Below, piece by piece: positions 54,425 through 62,834 of a stretch of 64,000 nucleotides of DNA. This stretch comes from Pseudooceanicola pacificus. Its GTDB lineage: Bacteria; Pseudomonadota; Alphaproteobacteria; Rhodobacterales; Rhodobacteraceae. The position numbers and the translations under genes are program-made. The notes below the pieces were generated by a model. It searched no databases. It was not told the DNA's origin and worked only from the letters and a program-made list of their open reading frames with translations. How positions within the stretch are numbered: position 1 is the stretch's first letter; the number at the start of each line of letters is the position of its first letter. Location: assembly GCF_009789075.1 (NCBI RefSeq), contig NZ_WNXQ01000005.1, positions 1 to 64,000 of the forward strand, given 5' to 3'.

Positions 54425-54668
54425 GCCATACGGAGGGCCTGCGGCGCTTCCGGGCTGGAACGCTAAACCGCCGGGCCGGGTGCATTTTCTTCTTCGCCAG
54501 TCCGGCGGCCGGACAAAATCCCCTCCGAACGGAGCGACAGACGGAGACCCGGACCCCTCATTCAAGACCTTGCGACCCCTTCTTGACGGCCGCAGCGGTA
54601 ACCCTCGCCGTCGTTTCCGACGCGGCCCTCGGGCGGAATGCCCCGGACACATCGCTACGGAGGTTCGC

Positions 54669-54776
54669 ATGAACTCGATCGTCCTAACCCATGTCGCCGC
54701 GCCTGCGCCCGACGTCTCCCACCTCGAAATCGCTCTCGATCGCCTGGGCGCCTGGCTCGATTCGGAGCGCGAGACT
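54669..54776 (+). pseudogene. 5' remnant of an unidentified gene, broken in the CusC-like gene
   Basis: ACGGAGG at 54657-54663 stands before an ATG at 54669 that opens MNSIVLTHVAAPAPDVSHLE and continues to about ERETVRAM. From ~54776 onward this frame runs antisense to the TolC/CusC remnant of the opposite strand, so the rest of the original gene is missing. The chimeric frame runs to 54968 by chance. The family is unknown. Confidence 0.4.
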
Positions 54777-55228
54777 GTCCGGGCGATGGCGCGCCGCTGG
54801 TTCCGCGTCGCAAGCTCGAGCAGGGAGCCGACGACCGCCGCCTCGACGCTTCGCGCGATCCCGACCTCGCCGATGCCGCTGATCGTGCCGCCGAGGCTCG
54901 GGTTGGGGCCAAGCGCGACCTCCCAGAGGTCGGTCGCGGCAAGGCCGAGATCGGCAAAGGCGGCCTGAAGCGCGCGGTTGTTGATCAGGGCGACCTGGAC
55001 GGCGGTTTCGGGACCGATCGTCTTGCCGTGGATCAGCGCCCTGACGCGCTCCTCGATCTCGGCGCTGCTCTGGGCCCAGGTCGGGCTTGACCCGGTAGCT
55101 GCGCGCGCGGTCGTATCCACCATCACGAAGCCCGGACGAGGGCCGGCGGCCTCGGAAACGGTGGCGGTGTCGGCGCAGGCGGCGAGCAGCGCGGGGACCG
55201 CAAGAACGGTCATGCCCAGCACCCTCAC
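54776..55228 (-). pseudogene. Truncated CusC/TolC family outer membrane lipoprotein gene
   Basis: The first ~150 codons are convincing: signal peptide with lipobox LLAAC, then the TolC/CusC region RVRALIHGKTIGPETAVQVAL, NNRALQAAFADLGLAATDL and EAAVVGSLLELATRNQRR. Full-length proteins are ~430-480 residues. Homology ends near 54776, and the frame runs on to 53948 through unrelated DNA. The channel domain cannot form. It followed a small lipoprotein gene by a 4-base overlap, suggesting a lost copper efflux operon whose later genes are gone. Confidence 0.75.
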
Positions 55229-55443
55229 GCTCCGCCTCCCGGCCCCTGTGCGTCGTTCAGGCTCCTCCAGTCGGCGGGTGCCTCGATCCGTCGGGACTTT
55301 TGCGTGACGATGGCGTGGGTCGGCGGCGGGGCGGTTTGCAGCGACACCGCCGGCTCGATGAGAGCGGCGGTCTCGGGAAGGTCCGGCAACGTTGCGCAGT
55401 CGGCCAGAACAAGCGGCACCGTGGCCGCAATTCGGAATATCAT
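55225..55443 (-). CDS. Small putative lipoprotein
   Basis: The 72-residue protein starts MIFRIAATVPLVLADCATLP, a short signal with a lipobox-like LADC (Cys16). The rest is Pro/Ala-rich and ends APADWRSLNDAQGPGGGA. AGGAAG precedes the ATG at 55443. It overlaps the start of the truncated CusC-like gene by 4 bases and probably belonged to the same envelope copper operon. Its role is unknown. Confidence 0.65.
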   Translation of the reverse strand: MIFRIAATVPLVLADCATLPDLPETAALIEPAVSLQTAPPPTHAIVTQKSRRIEAPADWRSLNDAQGPGGGA

Positions 55444-55497
55444 GGAATGCTTCCTGGGATGAGTGTCGCGCGTGCCGGCGGAGCCGGCATGGGACAC

Positions 55498-55875
55498 TCA
55501 GCCCTTGGGCGATTTCCTCGGGCCTTTGGGATCGACGAGGTTCGCGCCGATCTCACTCATCCCGTGATGCCGTGCGATGATGAGGGTGGACTCAGTCCGG
55601 TCCACATGCGGCAAAAGGTTCATGGCAAGACCGCACATGCCGATGCAGCATATGCCGGGCGCCGCTTGCGCGTCCGACGTCTCTGTCTGCTCTTCCGCCG
55701 CGTGATCGGCGTGGAGCCGGTGCGTCTCGTGCACACCCTGCATGACGGCGACCGTGGGGGCGGTCCTCGCCACGCAGTCCAGCGCCGCGGTCCGTGCCAT
55801 CACGGGCTCGACCCCAAGCACCAGAAGGGCCAGGACGAGCACGTATTTTGCCATGATTGCGCGGAGACTTGTCAT
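55498..55875 (-). CDS. Small secreted Cys/His-containing protein, copper cluster
   Basis: The ~125-residue protein starts at 55875 (MTSLRAIMAKYVLVLALLVLG), with a signal peptide cleaved near VMA-R; ATG 55854 is an alternative, and neither has a strong ribosome binding site. The mature part has a His-rich HRLHADHAAEEQ and a Cys/Met motif ICCIGMCGLAMN, suited to binding Cu(I) in the periplasm; that function is inference. It follows the copper ATPase gene by 94 bases in the same direction. Confidence 0.6.
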   Translation of the reverse strand: MTSLRAIMAKYVLVLALLVLGVEPVMARTAALDCVARTAPTVAVMQGVHETHRLHADHAAEEQTETSDAQAAPGICCIGMCGLAMNLLPHVDRTESTLIIARHHGMSEIGANLVDPKGPRKSPKG

Positions 55876-55969
55876 CGTGCGGCGACCATTGCCGCGTACA
55901 AAGAAACAGGCAAGAGGTATCTTCACGCCTGGCTTCCGTTGGTGGTCACAGGCCCGTGACAAGGGGGTG

Positions 55970-58327
55970 TCAAAGCTTCACCCGGCGCAGGCGCAGCGCG
56001 TTTGTGATGACCGAGACCGAGGACAGGCTCATCGCCGCGGCGGCGATCATGGGCGACAGCAGGAGCCCGATGAAGGGATAGAGGATCCCCGCCGCGACGG
56101 GCACGCCGGCGGAGTTGTAGGCGAAGGCGAAGAAGAGGTTCTCCTTGATGTTGCGCAGCGTCGCGGTGGCCAGCTTGCGGGCGCGGACGATGCCGACGAG
56201 ATCACCGCCGAGCAGGGTGATCCCCGCGCTCTCGACCGCGACGTCGGCGCCGGTGCCCATGGCGATGCCGACATCGGCGGCGGCGAGTGCAGGAGCGTCG
56301 TTCACGCCGTCGCCCGCCATGGCGATGTAGGCGCCCTGCGCGCGCAGCTCCTCGACCAGCGCCTTCTTGTCCTGGGGCAGGACGCCGGCGCGCACATCGT
56401 CGATGCCGAGATGGCGCGCGACGGCCTCGGCGGTGCGCTGGTTGTCGCCGGTCGCCATGATGACCCGCAGGCCGAGCGCGTGCAGGTCGCGGATGGCGCC
56501 CTCGGTCGTTTCCTTGATCGGGTCGGCCACGGCCACGAGGCCGACGAGGGCGCCATCCAACGCCACATACATCGCCGTCTTGCCGTCCGCGCGCAGGGCG
56601 TCGGCGTTTTCCTCGGCGGAGGCGGCGTCGATCTTCAGCGCCTCCATGAGCGCGCGGTTGCCGAGCGCCACGTCCCGGCCGGAGACACGGCCGGTCACGC
56701 CCTTGCCGGTGACCGCGTCGAAGTCGGTGACGTCGCGCCGTTCGGCGTTGCGCTCCCGCGCGCCCTGCACGATCGCTTCGGCCAGCGGATGTTCCGAGCC
56801 GCGCTCGAGGGCCGCGGCGAGGGCGAGCACCTCGGCCTCGTCGGTCTGCCCGAGCGCGAGCACGTCGGTCAGACTGGGCTTGCCCATGGTCAGCGTGCCG
56901 GTCTTGTCGACGATCACGGTGTCGACCCGCGCCATGCGCTCGAGCGCCTCGGCGTCCTTGATGAGCACGCCCGCCTGCGCGCCGCGCCCGGCGGCGGTGG
57001 TGATCGAGATCGGCGTCGCGAGGCCCAGTGCGCAGGGGCAGGCGATGATGAGAACCGAGACCGCCGAGGCGATGGCGAAGGCGAGGGCCGGGTCCGGACC
57101 GAAAGCCAGCCAGGTGAAGAAGGCGAGCACCGCGATGCCGACCACCGTGGGCACGAAGATCGCGGACACGCGGTCGGCGAGGCCCTGGATCGGCGCGCGC
57201 GACCGGCGGGCGCCCGCGACCATGTCGACGATCTGTGCCAGCACCGTGTCGGCGCCCACCTGCGTGGCGCGGATCGCCAGCGTGCCGTTCCTGTTGATCG
57301 TGCCGCCGGTGACGCGGTCGCCCTCGGTCTTCTCGACCGGGACCGGCTCGCCGGTGATCATGCTTTCGTCGACCGAGGAGCGGCCCTCGACGACCTCGGC
57401 ATCCACGGGGATGCTGTCGCCGGGGCGAACGCGGAGCATGTCGCCCGCGACCACGTTCTCGAGCGGGGCATCGTATTCGGCTCCGTCCGGCAGGATGCGC
57501 CGCGCGGTCTTGGGGGCGAGGTCCAGCAGCGCGCGGATCGCGTCGCCGGTGCGTTCGCGGGCGCGCAGCTCGAGCACCTGGCCCACGAAGATCAGCGCGA
57601 CGATCACGACGGAGGCCTCGAAATAGGTGCCGACGCCTTCGCCCATCCGGTAATCCTCGGGGAAGACGCCGGGCAGGAAGGTGGCGAAGAGCGAGTAGAC
57701 ATAGGCCGCGCCGACGCCGAGCGAGATCAGCGTCCACATGTTGGGCGACATGTTGCGGAACGAGTCGAGTCCGCGCCTGAAGAAGGGCAGCGCCGCCCAG
57801 AGGACGATGGGGGTGGCCAGCAGGAACTCGATGTAGGTGGCGATGCGGTGGCCGAGCCAGTCGCGCACCGGCAGGCCCACCAGCTCGCCCATGGTCAGGA
57901 TGATGAGCGGTACGGCCGCCGCCGCGCTGATCCACATGCGGCGGGTGAAGTCGGTCAGCTCCTCGGAGGGCTCGTCGGTGGGCACCATGGGCTCCAGCGC
58001 CATGCCGCAGATCGGACAGGCGCCGGGCTCGTCGCGCACGATCTCGGGGTGCATCGGGCAGGTCCACTGCGTGCCCGGCTGGACGTGCTGCCCGGCCTTG
58101 TCGGCGTTGCCCGAGGCGTAGAACCACGGATCGGCCTTGAACTTCTCCTCGCAGCCTTCCGAGCAGAAATGATAGGTCTCGCCGCCGAACGCCTGCGTCC
58201 GGGTGTCGCCGGTCACCTCGACGGTCATGCCGCAGACCGGGTCCGTCGCGGTCTGCGCGCCTTCGGAGATATGCGCGTCATGGTCGTGATGAGAGTGATG
58301 GTGGTGGTGTTTCGCGTGTTCGGACAT
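55970..58327 (-). CDS. copA: Copper-translocating P1B-type ATPase
   Basis: The 785-residue ATPase has a His-rich N-terminus (residues 7-18), a YHS domain (DPVCGM at 29-34, [13 protein letters not shown]), and a heavy-metal-binding domain with [10 protein letters not shown] and [10 protein letters not shown] (88-111). Then come eight membrane helices with the Cu(I) motif C430-P-C432, phosphorylation Asp474 in [17 protein letters not shown], and the hinge GDGVND. It lacks a classic HMA domain. It exports Cu(I) to the periplasm. GAAGGAGACG precedes the ATG at 58327. Its own MerR-type promoter lies directly upstream. Confidence 0.96.
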   Translation of the reverse strand: MSEHAKHHHHHSHHDHDAHISEGAQTATDPVCGMTVEVTGDTRTQAFGGETYHFCSEGCEEKFKADPWFYASGNADKAGQHVQPGTQWTCPMHPEIVRDEPGACPICGMALEPMVPTDEPSEELTDFTRRMWISAAAAVPLIILTMGELVGLPVRDWLGHRIATYIEFLLATPIVLWAALPFFRRGLDSFRNMSPNMWTLISLGVGAAYVYSLFATFLPGVFPEDYRMGEGVGTYFEASVVIVALIFVGQVLELRARERTGDAIRALLDLAPKTARRILPDGAEYDAPLENVVAGDMLRVRPGDSIPVDAEVVEGRSSVDESMITGEPVPVEKTEGDRVTGGTINRNGTLAIRATQVGADTVLAQIVDMVAGARRSRAPIQGLADRVSAIFVPTVVGIAVLAFFTWLAFGPDPALAFAIASAVSVLIIACPCALGLATPISITTAAGRGAQAGVLIKDAEALERMARVDTVIVDKTGTLTMGKPSLTDVLALGQTDEAEVLALAAALERGSEHPLAEAIVQGARERNAERRDVTDFDAVTGKGVTGRVSGRDVALGNRALMEALKIDAASAEENADALRADGKTAMYVALDGALVGLVAVADPIKETTEGAIRDLHALGLRVIMATGDNQRTAEAVARHLGIDDVRAGVLPQDKKALVEELRAQGAYIAMAGDGVNDAPALAAADVGIAMGTGADVAVESAGITLLGGDLVGIVRARKLATATLRNIKENLFFAFAYNSAGVPVAAGILYPFIGLLLSPMIAAAAMSLSSVSVITNALRLRRVKL

Positions 58328-58351
58328 GACCGTCTCCTTCTCACACGACAA

Positions 58352-58382
58352 GGCATAGGGCTTCCAGTCACTGAAGGGTCAA
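58352..58382 (-). promoter_or_regulatory. MerR/CueR-type promoter of the copper ATPase
   Basis: Read on the minus strand, -35 TTGACC (58377-58382) and -10 TATGCC (58352-58357) are separated by 19 bp, the over-long spacing typical of MerR-family promoters. The spacer holds an imperfect dyad CTTCAGTGACTGGAAG (58361-58376), similar to CueR boxes. The -35 overlaps the stop codon of the upstream permease gene. No merR-family gene is seen in the window. Confidence 0.7.
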
Positions 58383-59698
58383 GGGCCATGTTGATGGTGA
58401 TGACGCGGCGGCGGGCGCAGCCGCAGGAAGACGTGCTCGAAGACGAAGACCACCGCCATCCCGGCGACGGCGATCAGCACGATCGACGGGTCTGCCTGCC
58501 ATTTCATCGCCGCGAAAGCAGCAAGCACCACGGCGTCGAGCCCGATGGCCGTCAGCAGGATCCAGCCGCGGGCGCCGACTTCCTCGCGCAGGTTACGGAA
58601 AACGCCCCAGTGGATGAGGATGTCCATGACCAGGTAGAAGAACGCCCCGAGCGAGGCGATGCGGCTGAGGTCAAAGAAGACCGTCAGCAGCGAGGCGATC
58701 ACCACCGTGTAGACCAGCGTGTGGTCGCGGATGACGCCGGGCATCCCGAAATGGCTGTGCGGGATCATCTTCATGTCGGTGAGCATCGCCAGCATCCGCG
58801 ACACGGCAAAGACGCTCGCAATCAGGCCCGAAGCCGTGGCAACCAGTGCAAGCGCGACTGTGAGGTAGAAGCCGGTGCGCCCGAGCGCGGGTTCGGCGGC
58901 CTCGGCCAAGGCATAGTCCTTGGCAGCCACGATCCGGTCGAGCGGCAGACTGCTGCCGACGGCAAAGGCGACCAGCAGGTAGACCAGCGTGCAGACCGCG
59001 ATGGAGATGACGATGGCGCGGCCGACGTTGCGGTGCGGCTTGGTGATCTCGGCGCCGCTGTTGGTGATGGTGGTGAAGCCCTTGAAGGCGAGGATGGCCA
59101 GCGCCATCGAGGCGACAAAGCCGGCTGCACCCGTCGTTTCGCCGCCGCGGCCCGTGGCCTCGAAGCTGAACCCGCCGGCCCAGAGCGCCGCCGCGCCGAA
59201 GAGCGTGATGCCCCCGACCTTGAGGGCGGCCATGAGGACCGACAGCCACCCGACCGAACGGTTCCCCGAGATGTTGACCAGCCACGCGAAGAAGATCACG
59301 CCGACACTGATCGCGGGCACCAGCCAGGTGTCGCGGGGCATGTCGAGACCGCGCAGCAGGTAGTTGGCGAAGGTCCGCGCCACGAGGCTTTCATTGATCA
59401 CCATCGAAAGCGCCATCAGCAGCGCGGCGCCGGCGGCGACGGCGGTGGGCCCATAAGCCTTCTGCAGGATCATCCCGATCCCGCCCGCCGAGGGGTAGGC
59501 GTTCGACATCTTGATGTAGGTATAGGCGCTGAAGGCGGTCACGACCGCGCCGGCGATGAAGGCGAAGGGAAAGAGCGGGCCGGCCAGGTCGGCGATCTGC
59601 CCTGTCAGCGCGAGGATGCCGGCGCCGATCATCACGCCGGTGCCCATGGCGATGGCGTCGAGAAGGGTGATGCTGTTTTCCCGGTAGTCGGAGCTCAT
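58379..59698 (-). CDS. APC family amino acid permease
   Basis: The 439-residue protein has about twelve hydrophobic helices. MGTGVMIGAGILALTGQIADLAGP (residues ~18-41, split) is the conserved first helix of APC permeases, with GFTTITNSGAEITKPHRNVGRAI as the helix 6-7 loop. The C-terminus is His-rich (PPPRHHHQHGP). The substrate is unknown; such genes are frequent in metal islands of this group. Its start overlaps the TVP38 gene stop by 4 bases. Confidence 0.9.
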   Translation of the reverse strand: MSSDYRENSITLLDAIAMGTGVMIGAGILALTGQIADLAGPLFPFAFIAGAVVTAFSAYTYIKMSNAYPSAGGIGMILQKAYGPTAVAAGAALLMALSMVINESLVARTFANYLLRGLDMPRDTWLVPAISVGVIFFAWLVNISGNRSVGWLSVLMAALKVGGITLFGAAALWAGGFSFEATGRGGETTGAAGFVASMALAILAFKGFTTITNSGAEITKPHRNVGRAIVISIAVCTLVYLLVAFAVGSSLPLDRIVAAKDYALAEAAEPALGRTGFYLTVALALVATASGLIASVFAVSRMLAMLTDMKMIPHSHFGMPGVIRDHTLVYTVVIASLLTVFFDLSRIASLGAFFYLVMDILIHWGVFRNLREEVGARGWILLTAIGLDAVVLAAFAAMKWQADPSIVLIAVAGMAVVFVFEHVFLRLRPPPRHHHQHGP

Positions 59699-60411
59699 CT
59701 GATGTGTTCCTTGTCCTGTATCTGTTCGGTCTGCCGTCGGTTCGCGCCCGTTCCGCCGCGCAGGGCGAGCAGCACCAGCGGCACCGCGGTCAGCAGCCCG
59801 AGGCCGAGGGCGATCCATTCCGCCGTGCCGAAATCGCCCTGCACGGCCACGCTGCCGAAATGCGCGAGCACGAAGCTGGCCGGCAGGATCCCGGCCAGGG
59901 TGGCCAGCGCGAAGCGCCAGAAGTGCAGGCGGCTCAGCCCGGCGGCGTAGCTCATCGCGTCGAAGGACACGAAGGGCAGCAGGCGGCTGACGAAGACGGT
60001 CAGCGTCAGCGCGTTCTGCGAGCCGAGCAGGCCGTAGTCGCGCTTGTCGCCGAGCATGCGCTCGACCGCGCCGCGGCCGGCCCCGCGCGCGATGAGAAAG
60101 GCCGAGACCGCGCCGAGCTCGGAGCCGAGCGCGACATAGGCCGCACCCGCGTAATGTCCGTAGGCCGCCCCGGCGGCGAGCGCGATCGGCGCACTGGGCA
60201 GCGGGCTGGCCACGACCGCCGCCGTCATCAGGCCGATCACGGCAAGCGGCCCCCACGGTCCGGCGCCCGCGACCCAGCGGGCGACGGTCTCACGGTCGAG
60301 GCCATCGGGTGGCCAGCCGGCCAGCCAGGCCACGACCAACGCGGCCAGCAGCAGGACCCCGGCGCCCGCCGCGACGATCCTGAGTGTCCGCTTCCCCGTG
60401 GCTTCCGTCAT
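59695..60411 (-). CDS. TVP38/TMEM64 (DedA-like) membrane protein
   Basis: The ~238-residue protein starts MTEATGKRTLRIVAAGAGVLL and has the SNARE-associated/DedA domain: SPLPSAPIALAAGAAYGHYAGA followed by VFVSRLLPFVSFDAMSYAAGLS with the Arg of the reentrant loop. Family members are involved in lipid scrambling or membrane homeostasis. The start at 60411 overlaps the stop of the ion-channel gene (ATGA); an ATG at 60444 would overlap more. Confidence 0.9.
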   Translation of the reverse strand: MTEATGKRTLRIVAAGAGVLLLAALVVAWLAGWPPDGLDRETVARWVAGAGPWGPLAVIGLMTAAVVASPLPSAPIALAAGAAYGHYAGAAYVALGSELGAVSAFLIARGAGRGAVERMLGDKRDYGLLGSQNALTLTVFVSRLLPFVSFDAMSYAAGLSRLHFWRFALATLAGILPASFVLAHFGSVAVQGDFGTAEWIALGLGLLTAVPLVLLALRGGTGANRRQTEQIQDKEHIR

Positions 60412-60842
60412 TCGTTCTCGGCGCGTCGCCAGCTCCTCTGGCACACGGTGAAGAGGTAGGTGGCCGACCAGGTCAGGATCATGAAGCCGCCCAGGGATTG
60501 AAGCATGGTCACGATCCTGATGTCACCGGCGAGCTCGATCTGCGTGTAGCCCAGCGTGGTGAAGTTCACCCCGGTCAGGTAGATGAGGTCGGCCCAGGAC
60601 AGCGGGGCGGAGGCGGGTCCGCCCAGGCCGTCCCAGCCCAGCAGCCACCGGTTCGCCGCGGCGAGGCCAAGGATCTCGGCGACGTGGAGAAGCAGCAGAC
60701 CGATGAAGGTCGACTGTATCGCCATCGTCGAGCTGGAATCCGGCCGCGGCGCCGCCCGTCCGAGGGCGTAGAGGGCGTAGTGGTGGACAAGGCCCACGAG
60801 GGCGACGAGGCCCACTCCTATGGCAATCGCGGCAAGTGTCAT
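60408..60842 (-). CDS. Two-helix ion channel domain protein
   Basis: The 144-residue protein has hydrophobic helices at residues ~1-22, ~40-62 and ~112-132, and a pore loop YLTGVNFTTLGYTQIEL (~88-104) whose T-T-L-G-Y resembles the K+ channel filter T-V-G-Y-G but lacks the final Gly. It may be a non-selective or divergent potassium channel. It lies 12 bases after the DUF302 gene and overlaps the TVP38 gene by 4 bases, so it is co-expressed with the metal cluster. Confidence 0.85.
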   Translation of the reverse strand: MTLAAIAIGVGLVALVGLVHHYALYALGRAAPRPDSSSTMAIQSTFIGLLLLHVAEILGLAAANRWLLGWDGLGGPASAPLSWADLIYLTGVNFTTLGYTQIELAGDIRIVTMLQSLGGFMILTWSATYLFTVCQRSWRRAENE

Positions 60843-60854
60843 GACCGGACGGGA

Positions 60855-61241
60855 TCAGGCGGCATCGACGGCACCGATCAGCATGTCGCGGACCTGGCCG
60901 GCGACGGTGTGCAGGTCGTCGTTGTCGATGGCCGTCATCGAGGCGACGGGGTCGATCGCGCTGATCTCGGTCCCGCCATCGGTCTCGCGCAGGATCACGT
61001 TGCAGGGTAGCATCGCGCCGACGCGGGGCTCGATCCCGATCGCCTCGTAGGCCATCTTCGGGTTGCAGGCGCCGAGGATGCGGTAGCCGTCCATTTCGGC
61101 GCCGATCTTCTTCTTCATCGTCTCCCGGACGTCGATTTCGGTCAGGACGCCAAAGCCGGCATCCGAGAGCGACGCGCGGAGGCGCGCCTCGGCATCGTCG
61201 ATGGAGACGCCTTTCAGCAGGCGGTCGTGCGTGTAGCTCAT
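60855..61241 (-). CDS. DUF302 family protein
   Basis: The 128-residue DUF302 protein reads GFGVLTEIDVRETMKKKIGAE near residue 30, then RILGACNPKMAYEAI and GAMLPCNVILRE. The two conserved Cys and nearby Met could bind Cu(I), an idea consistent with its frequent location beside copper genes; a direct role is inference. AAAGGAGCAG precedes the ATG at 61241. It is the first gene of the minus-strand run DUF302-channel-TVP38-APC. Confidence 0.92.
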   Translation of the reverse strand: MSYTHDRLLKGVSIDDAEARLRASLSDAGFGVLTEIDVRETMKKKIGAEMDGYRILGACNPKMAYEAIGIEPRVGAMLPCNVILRETDGGTEISAIDPVASMTAIDNDDLHTVAGQVRDMLIGAVDAA

Positions 61242-61313
61242 GGAACTGCTCCTTTCCGATTGGTCGGGCCCGGTCCGGCGGACCGGGCCACGGGTCAACG
61301 CAGTGCAGCCGAT

Positions 61314-61940
61314 TCAGTTCTGGTCCGGCATGCCCTGCATCATCGGGCGGTCGCCCGTGTCATCGCCCTGCATCATCGGCCGCCTGTCAGGCTCGCCGCC
61401 GCGCATCCGGGCCACGCGGCCGGCGAGGGCCTTCATTTCCCCGGAGGTGATCGTGCCATCACCGTCCGCGTCAAGATGCTGGAAGCGGTCGACCATGGTC
61501 TCGCGCAGCATCGCGGCGTGCCACTCGGCGAACTCGTCGAGGTTCAGCGCGCCGTCGCCACCCGCGTCGTAGTCCTCGAGGCGCGACTGCATCATCTGGC
61601 CGGGCATGTCGTTCATCATGTCCGGTCCCATCATCATCTGCATCATGTCGCGGTCCATCATGGACATTCCGCCCATGCCGGGGCCGCCCATGAACCCCAT
61701 GCCCGTGCCCGGGCCCATCGCGTCCGAGCCGTGCATCTGCATCATCATGCGCATCATGTGCTCCATCATCTCGTGCCCGTCGCCGCCCATCGGCATGGCG
61801 TCGCGGCCCATGCGCGGCTCGTCGGCGCCCATGCGAGGCCCCGAGCCATCGCGATCGTGGTGGCCGCTGTCGGCCAGGGCTGCTCCGGTGGTCAGCACGG
61901 TGATCGCGAGAATGCTTGCTGTTCGTGCCAGTGTCGGCAT
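61314..61940 (-). CDS. Secreted Met-rich EF-hand protein
   Basis: The 208-residue protein starts MPTLARTASILAITVLTTGAALADSG, a Sec signal. Residues ~35-117 are extremely rich in Met, Gly and Asp (HEMMEHMMRMMMQMHGS), as in periplasmic copper-binding proteins. Two EF hands follow: DYDAGGDGALNLDEF and DADGDGTITSGEM. AAAGGAGGATT precedes the ATG. It probably buffers copper, with calcium-dependent folding, in the periplasm. It is divergent from the two-component regulator across a 171-bp region with an inverted repeat. Confidence 0.88.
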   Translation of the reverse strand: MPTLARTASILAITVLTTGAALADSGHHDRDGSGPRMGADEPRMGRDAMPMGGDGHEMMEHMMRMMMQMHGSDAMGPGTGMGFMGGPGMGGMSMMDRDMMQMMMGPDMMNDMPGQMMQSRLEDYDAGGDGALNLDEFAEWHAAMLRETMVDRFQHLDADGDGTITSGEMKALAGRVARMRGGEPDRRPMMQGDDTGDRPMMQGMPDQN

Positions 61941-62015
61941 GGAATCCTCCTTTGTTCGGGTCGATAACCCATGACATCGCCATGATTGCGCAAAATTGAA
62001 TGTAAGTGCATCAGC

Positions 62016-62070
62016 GGAATTGTAACGGTCTGTCGCAGAGCGGTTGCCTGATACAAACCGCTACAATTCC
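62016..62070. promoter_or_regulatory. Inverted repeat between EF-hand gene and regulator gene
   Basis: Arms GGAATTGTAACGG (62016-62028) and CCGCTACAATTCC (62058-62070) differ at one base and are 29 bp apart. They sit midway between divergent starts at 61940 and 62112. OmpR-type regulators bind repeated half sites of this size; TGTAA also recurs at 62001. This is a likely binding site for the response regulator at 62112. Confidence 0.6.
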
Positions 62071-62111
62071 ATTGATGAAACCCGGTCCTGTATTCCGGTA
62101 AAATCAGGGGC

Positions 62112-62834
62112 ATGGGCCAGCCTCCGCATATTCTTGTCGTGGACGATCACGCGCAGATCCGCGAGAGCGTGACGCGCTATCTCGCGAAGAACGGGATGCG
62201 CGCGACCGCGGCGAAGGACGCCACCGACATGGATGCGAAGCTCGCGGCCGGTCATTTCGATCTCGTCGTTCTGGACGTGATGATGCCCGGCGAAGACGGG
62301 CTCTCGGCTTGCCGCAGGCTTGCCGCCGAGGGCGCGGTGCCGGTCATCATGCTGACCGCTCTCGGAGAAGAGCCGGACCGTATCGCAGGGCTCGAGATCG
62401 GGGCCGACGACTACCTCGCCAAGCCGTTCAACCCGCGCGAACTGCTGGCCCGGATCAGGTCGGTCCTGCGGCGGAGCAGCCGGGGTGAGCCCCTCGCCGG
62501 CAAGCTGGCCGGGCGGAGGGTGCGGTTCGAGCATCTCGTGCTCGACACCGACCGGCAGATCCTCGTCGACGACGAACAGGGCGAGATCCCTCTCACCGAC
62601 TCCGAGTTCCGGCTGCTGGTCGTCATGCTCGAGCGCGCGCGGATGGTGCTGAGCCGCGACCAGCTGCTCGACCTGACGGCCGGCCGCACGGCGGGACCGC
62701 TCGACCGGACGATCGACAACCAGATCAGCCGCCTGCGCCGCAAGATCGAGCCCGATGTCCTGCGTCCGAGGATCATCAGGACGGTGCGCAACGGCGGCTA
62801 TTGCCTGGCCACGGACGTGGAGGAGCAGGCGTGA
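62112..62834 (+). CDS. OmpR family response regulator
   Basis: The 240-residue protein has a receiver domain with Asp11/Asp12, phospho-acceptor Asp55 in LVVLDVMMPG, Thr82 and Lys104 (YLAKPFNPREL), and a C-terminal winged helix with DRTIDNQISRLRRKIEPD. ATCAGGGG precedes the ATG. It overlaps the kinase gene by 4 bases (GTGA). Location suggests control of the Met-rich protein and perhaps the metal cluster. Confidence 0.95.
   Translation: MGQPPHILVVDDHAQIRESVTRYLAKNGMRATAAKDATDMDAKLAAGHFDLVVLDVMMPGEDGLSACRRLAAEGAVPVIMLTALGEEPDRIAGLEIGADDYLAKPFNPRELLARIRSVLRRSSRGEPLAGKLAGRRVRFEHLVLDTDRQILVDDEQGEIPLTDSEFRLLVVMLERARMVLSRDQLLDLTAGRTAGPLDRTIDNQISRLRRKIEPDVLRPRIIRTVRNGGYCLATDVEEQA

Noticed and set aside
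55742..59950. A 1402-codon open frame on the plus strand
   Set aside because: It is antisense to the copper ATPase and APC permease, which have complete motifs. The translation is His/Arg/Asp-rich low complexity.
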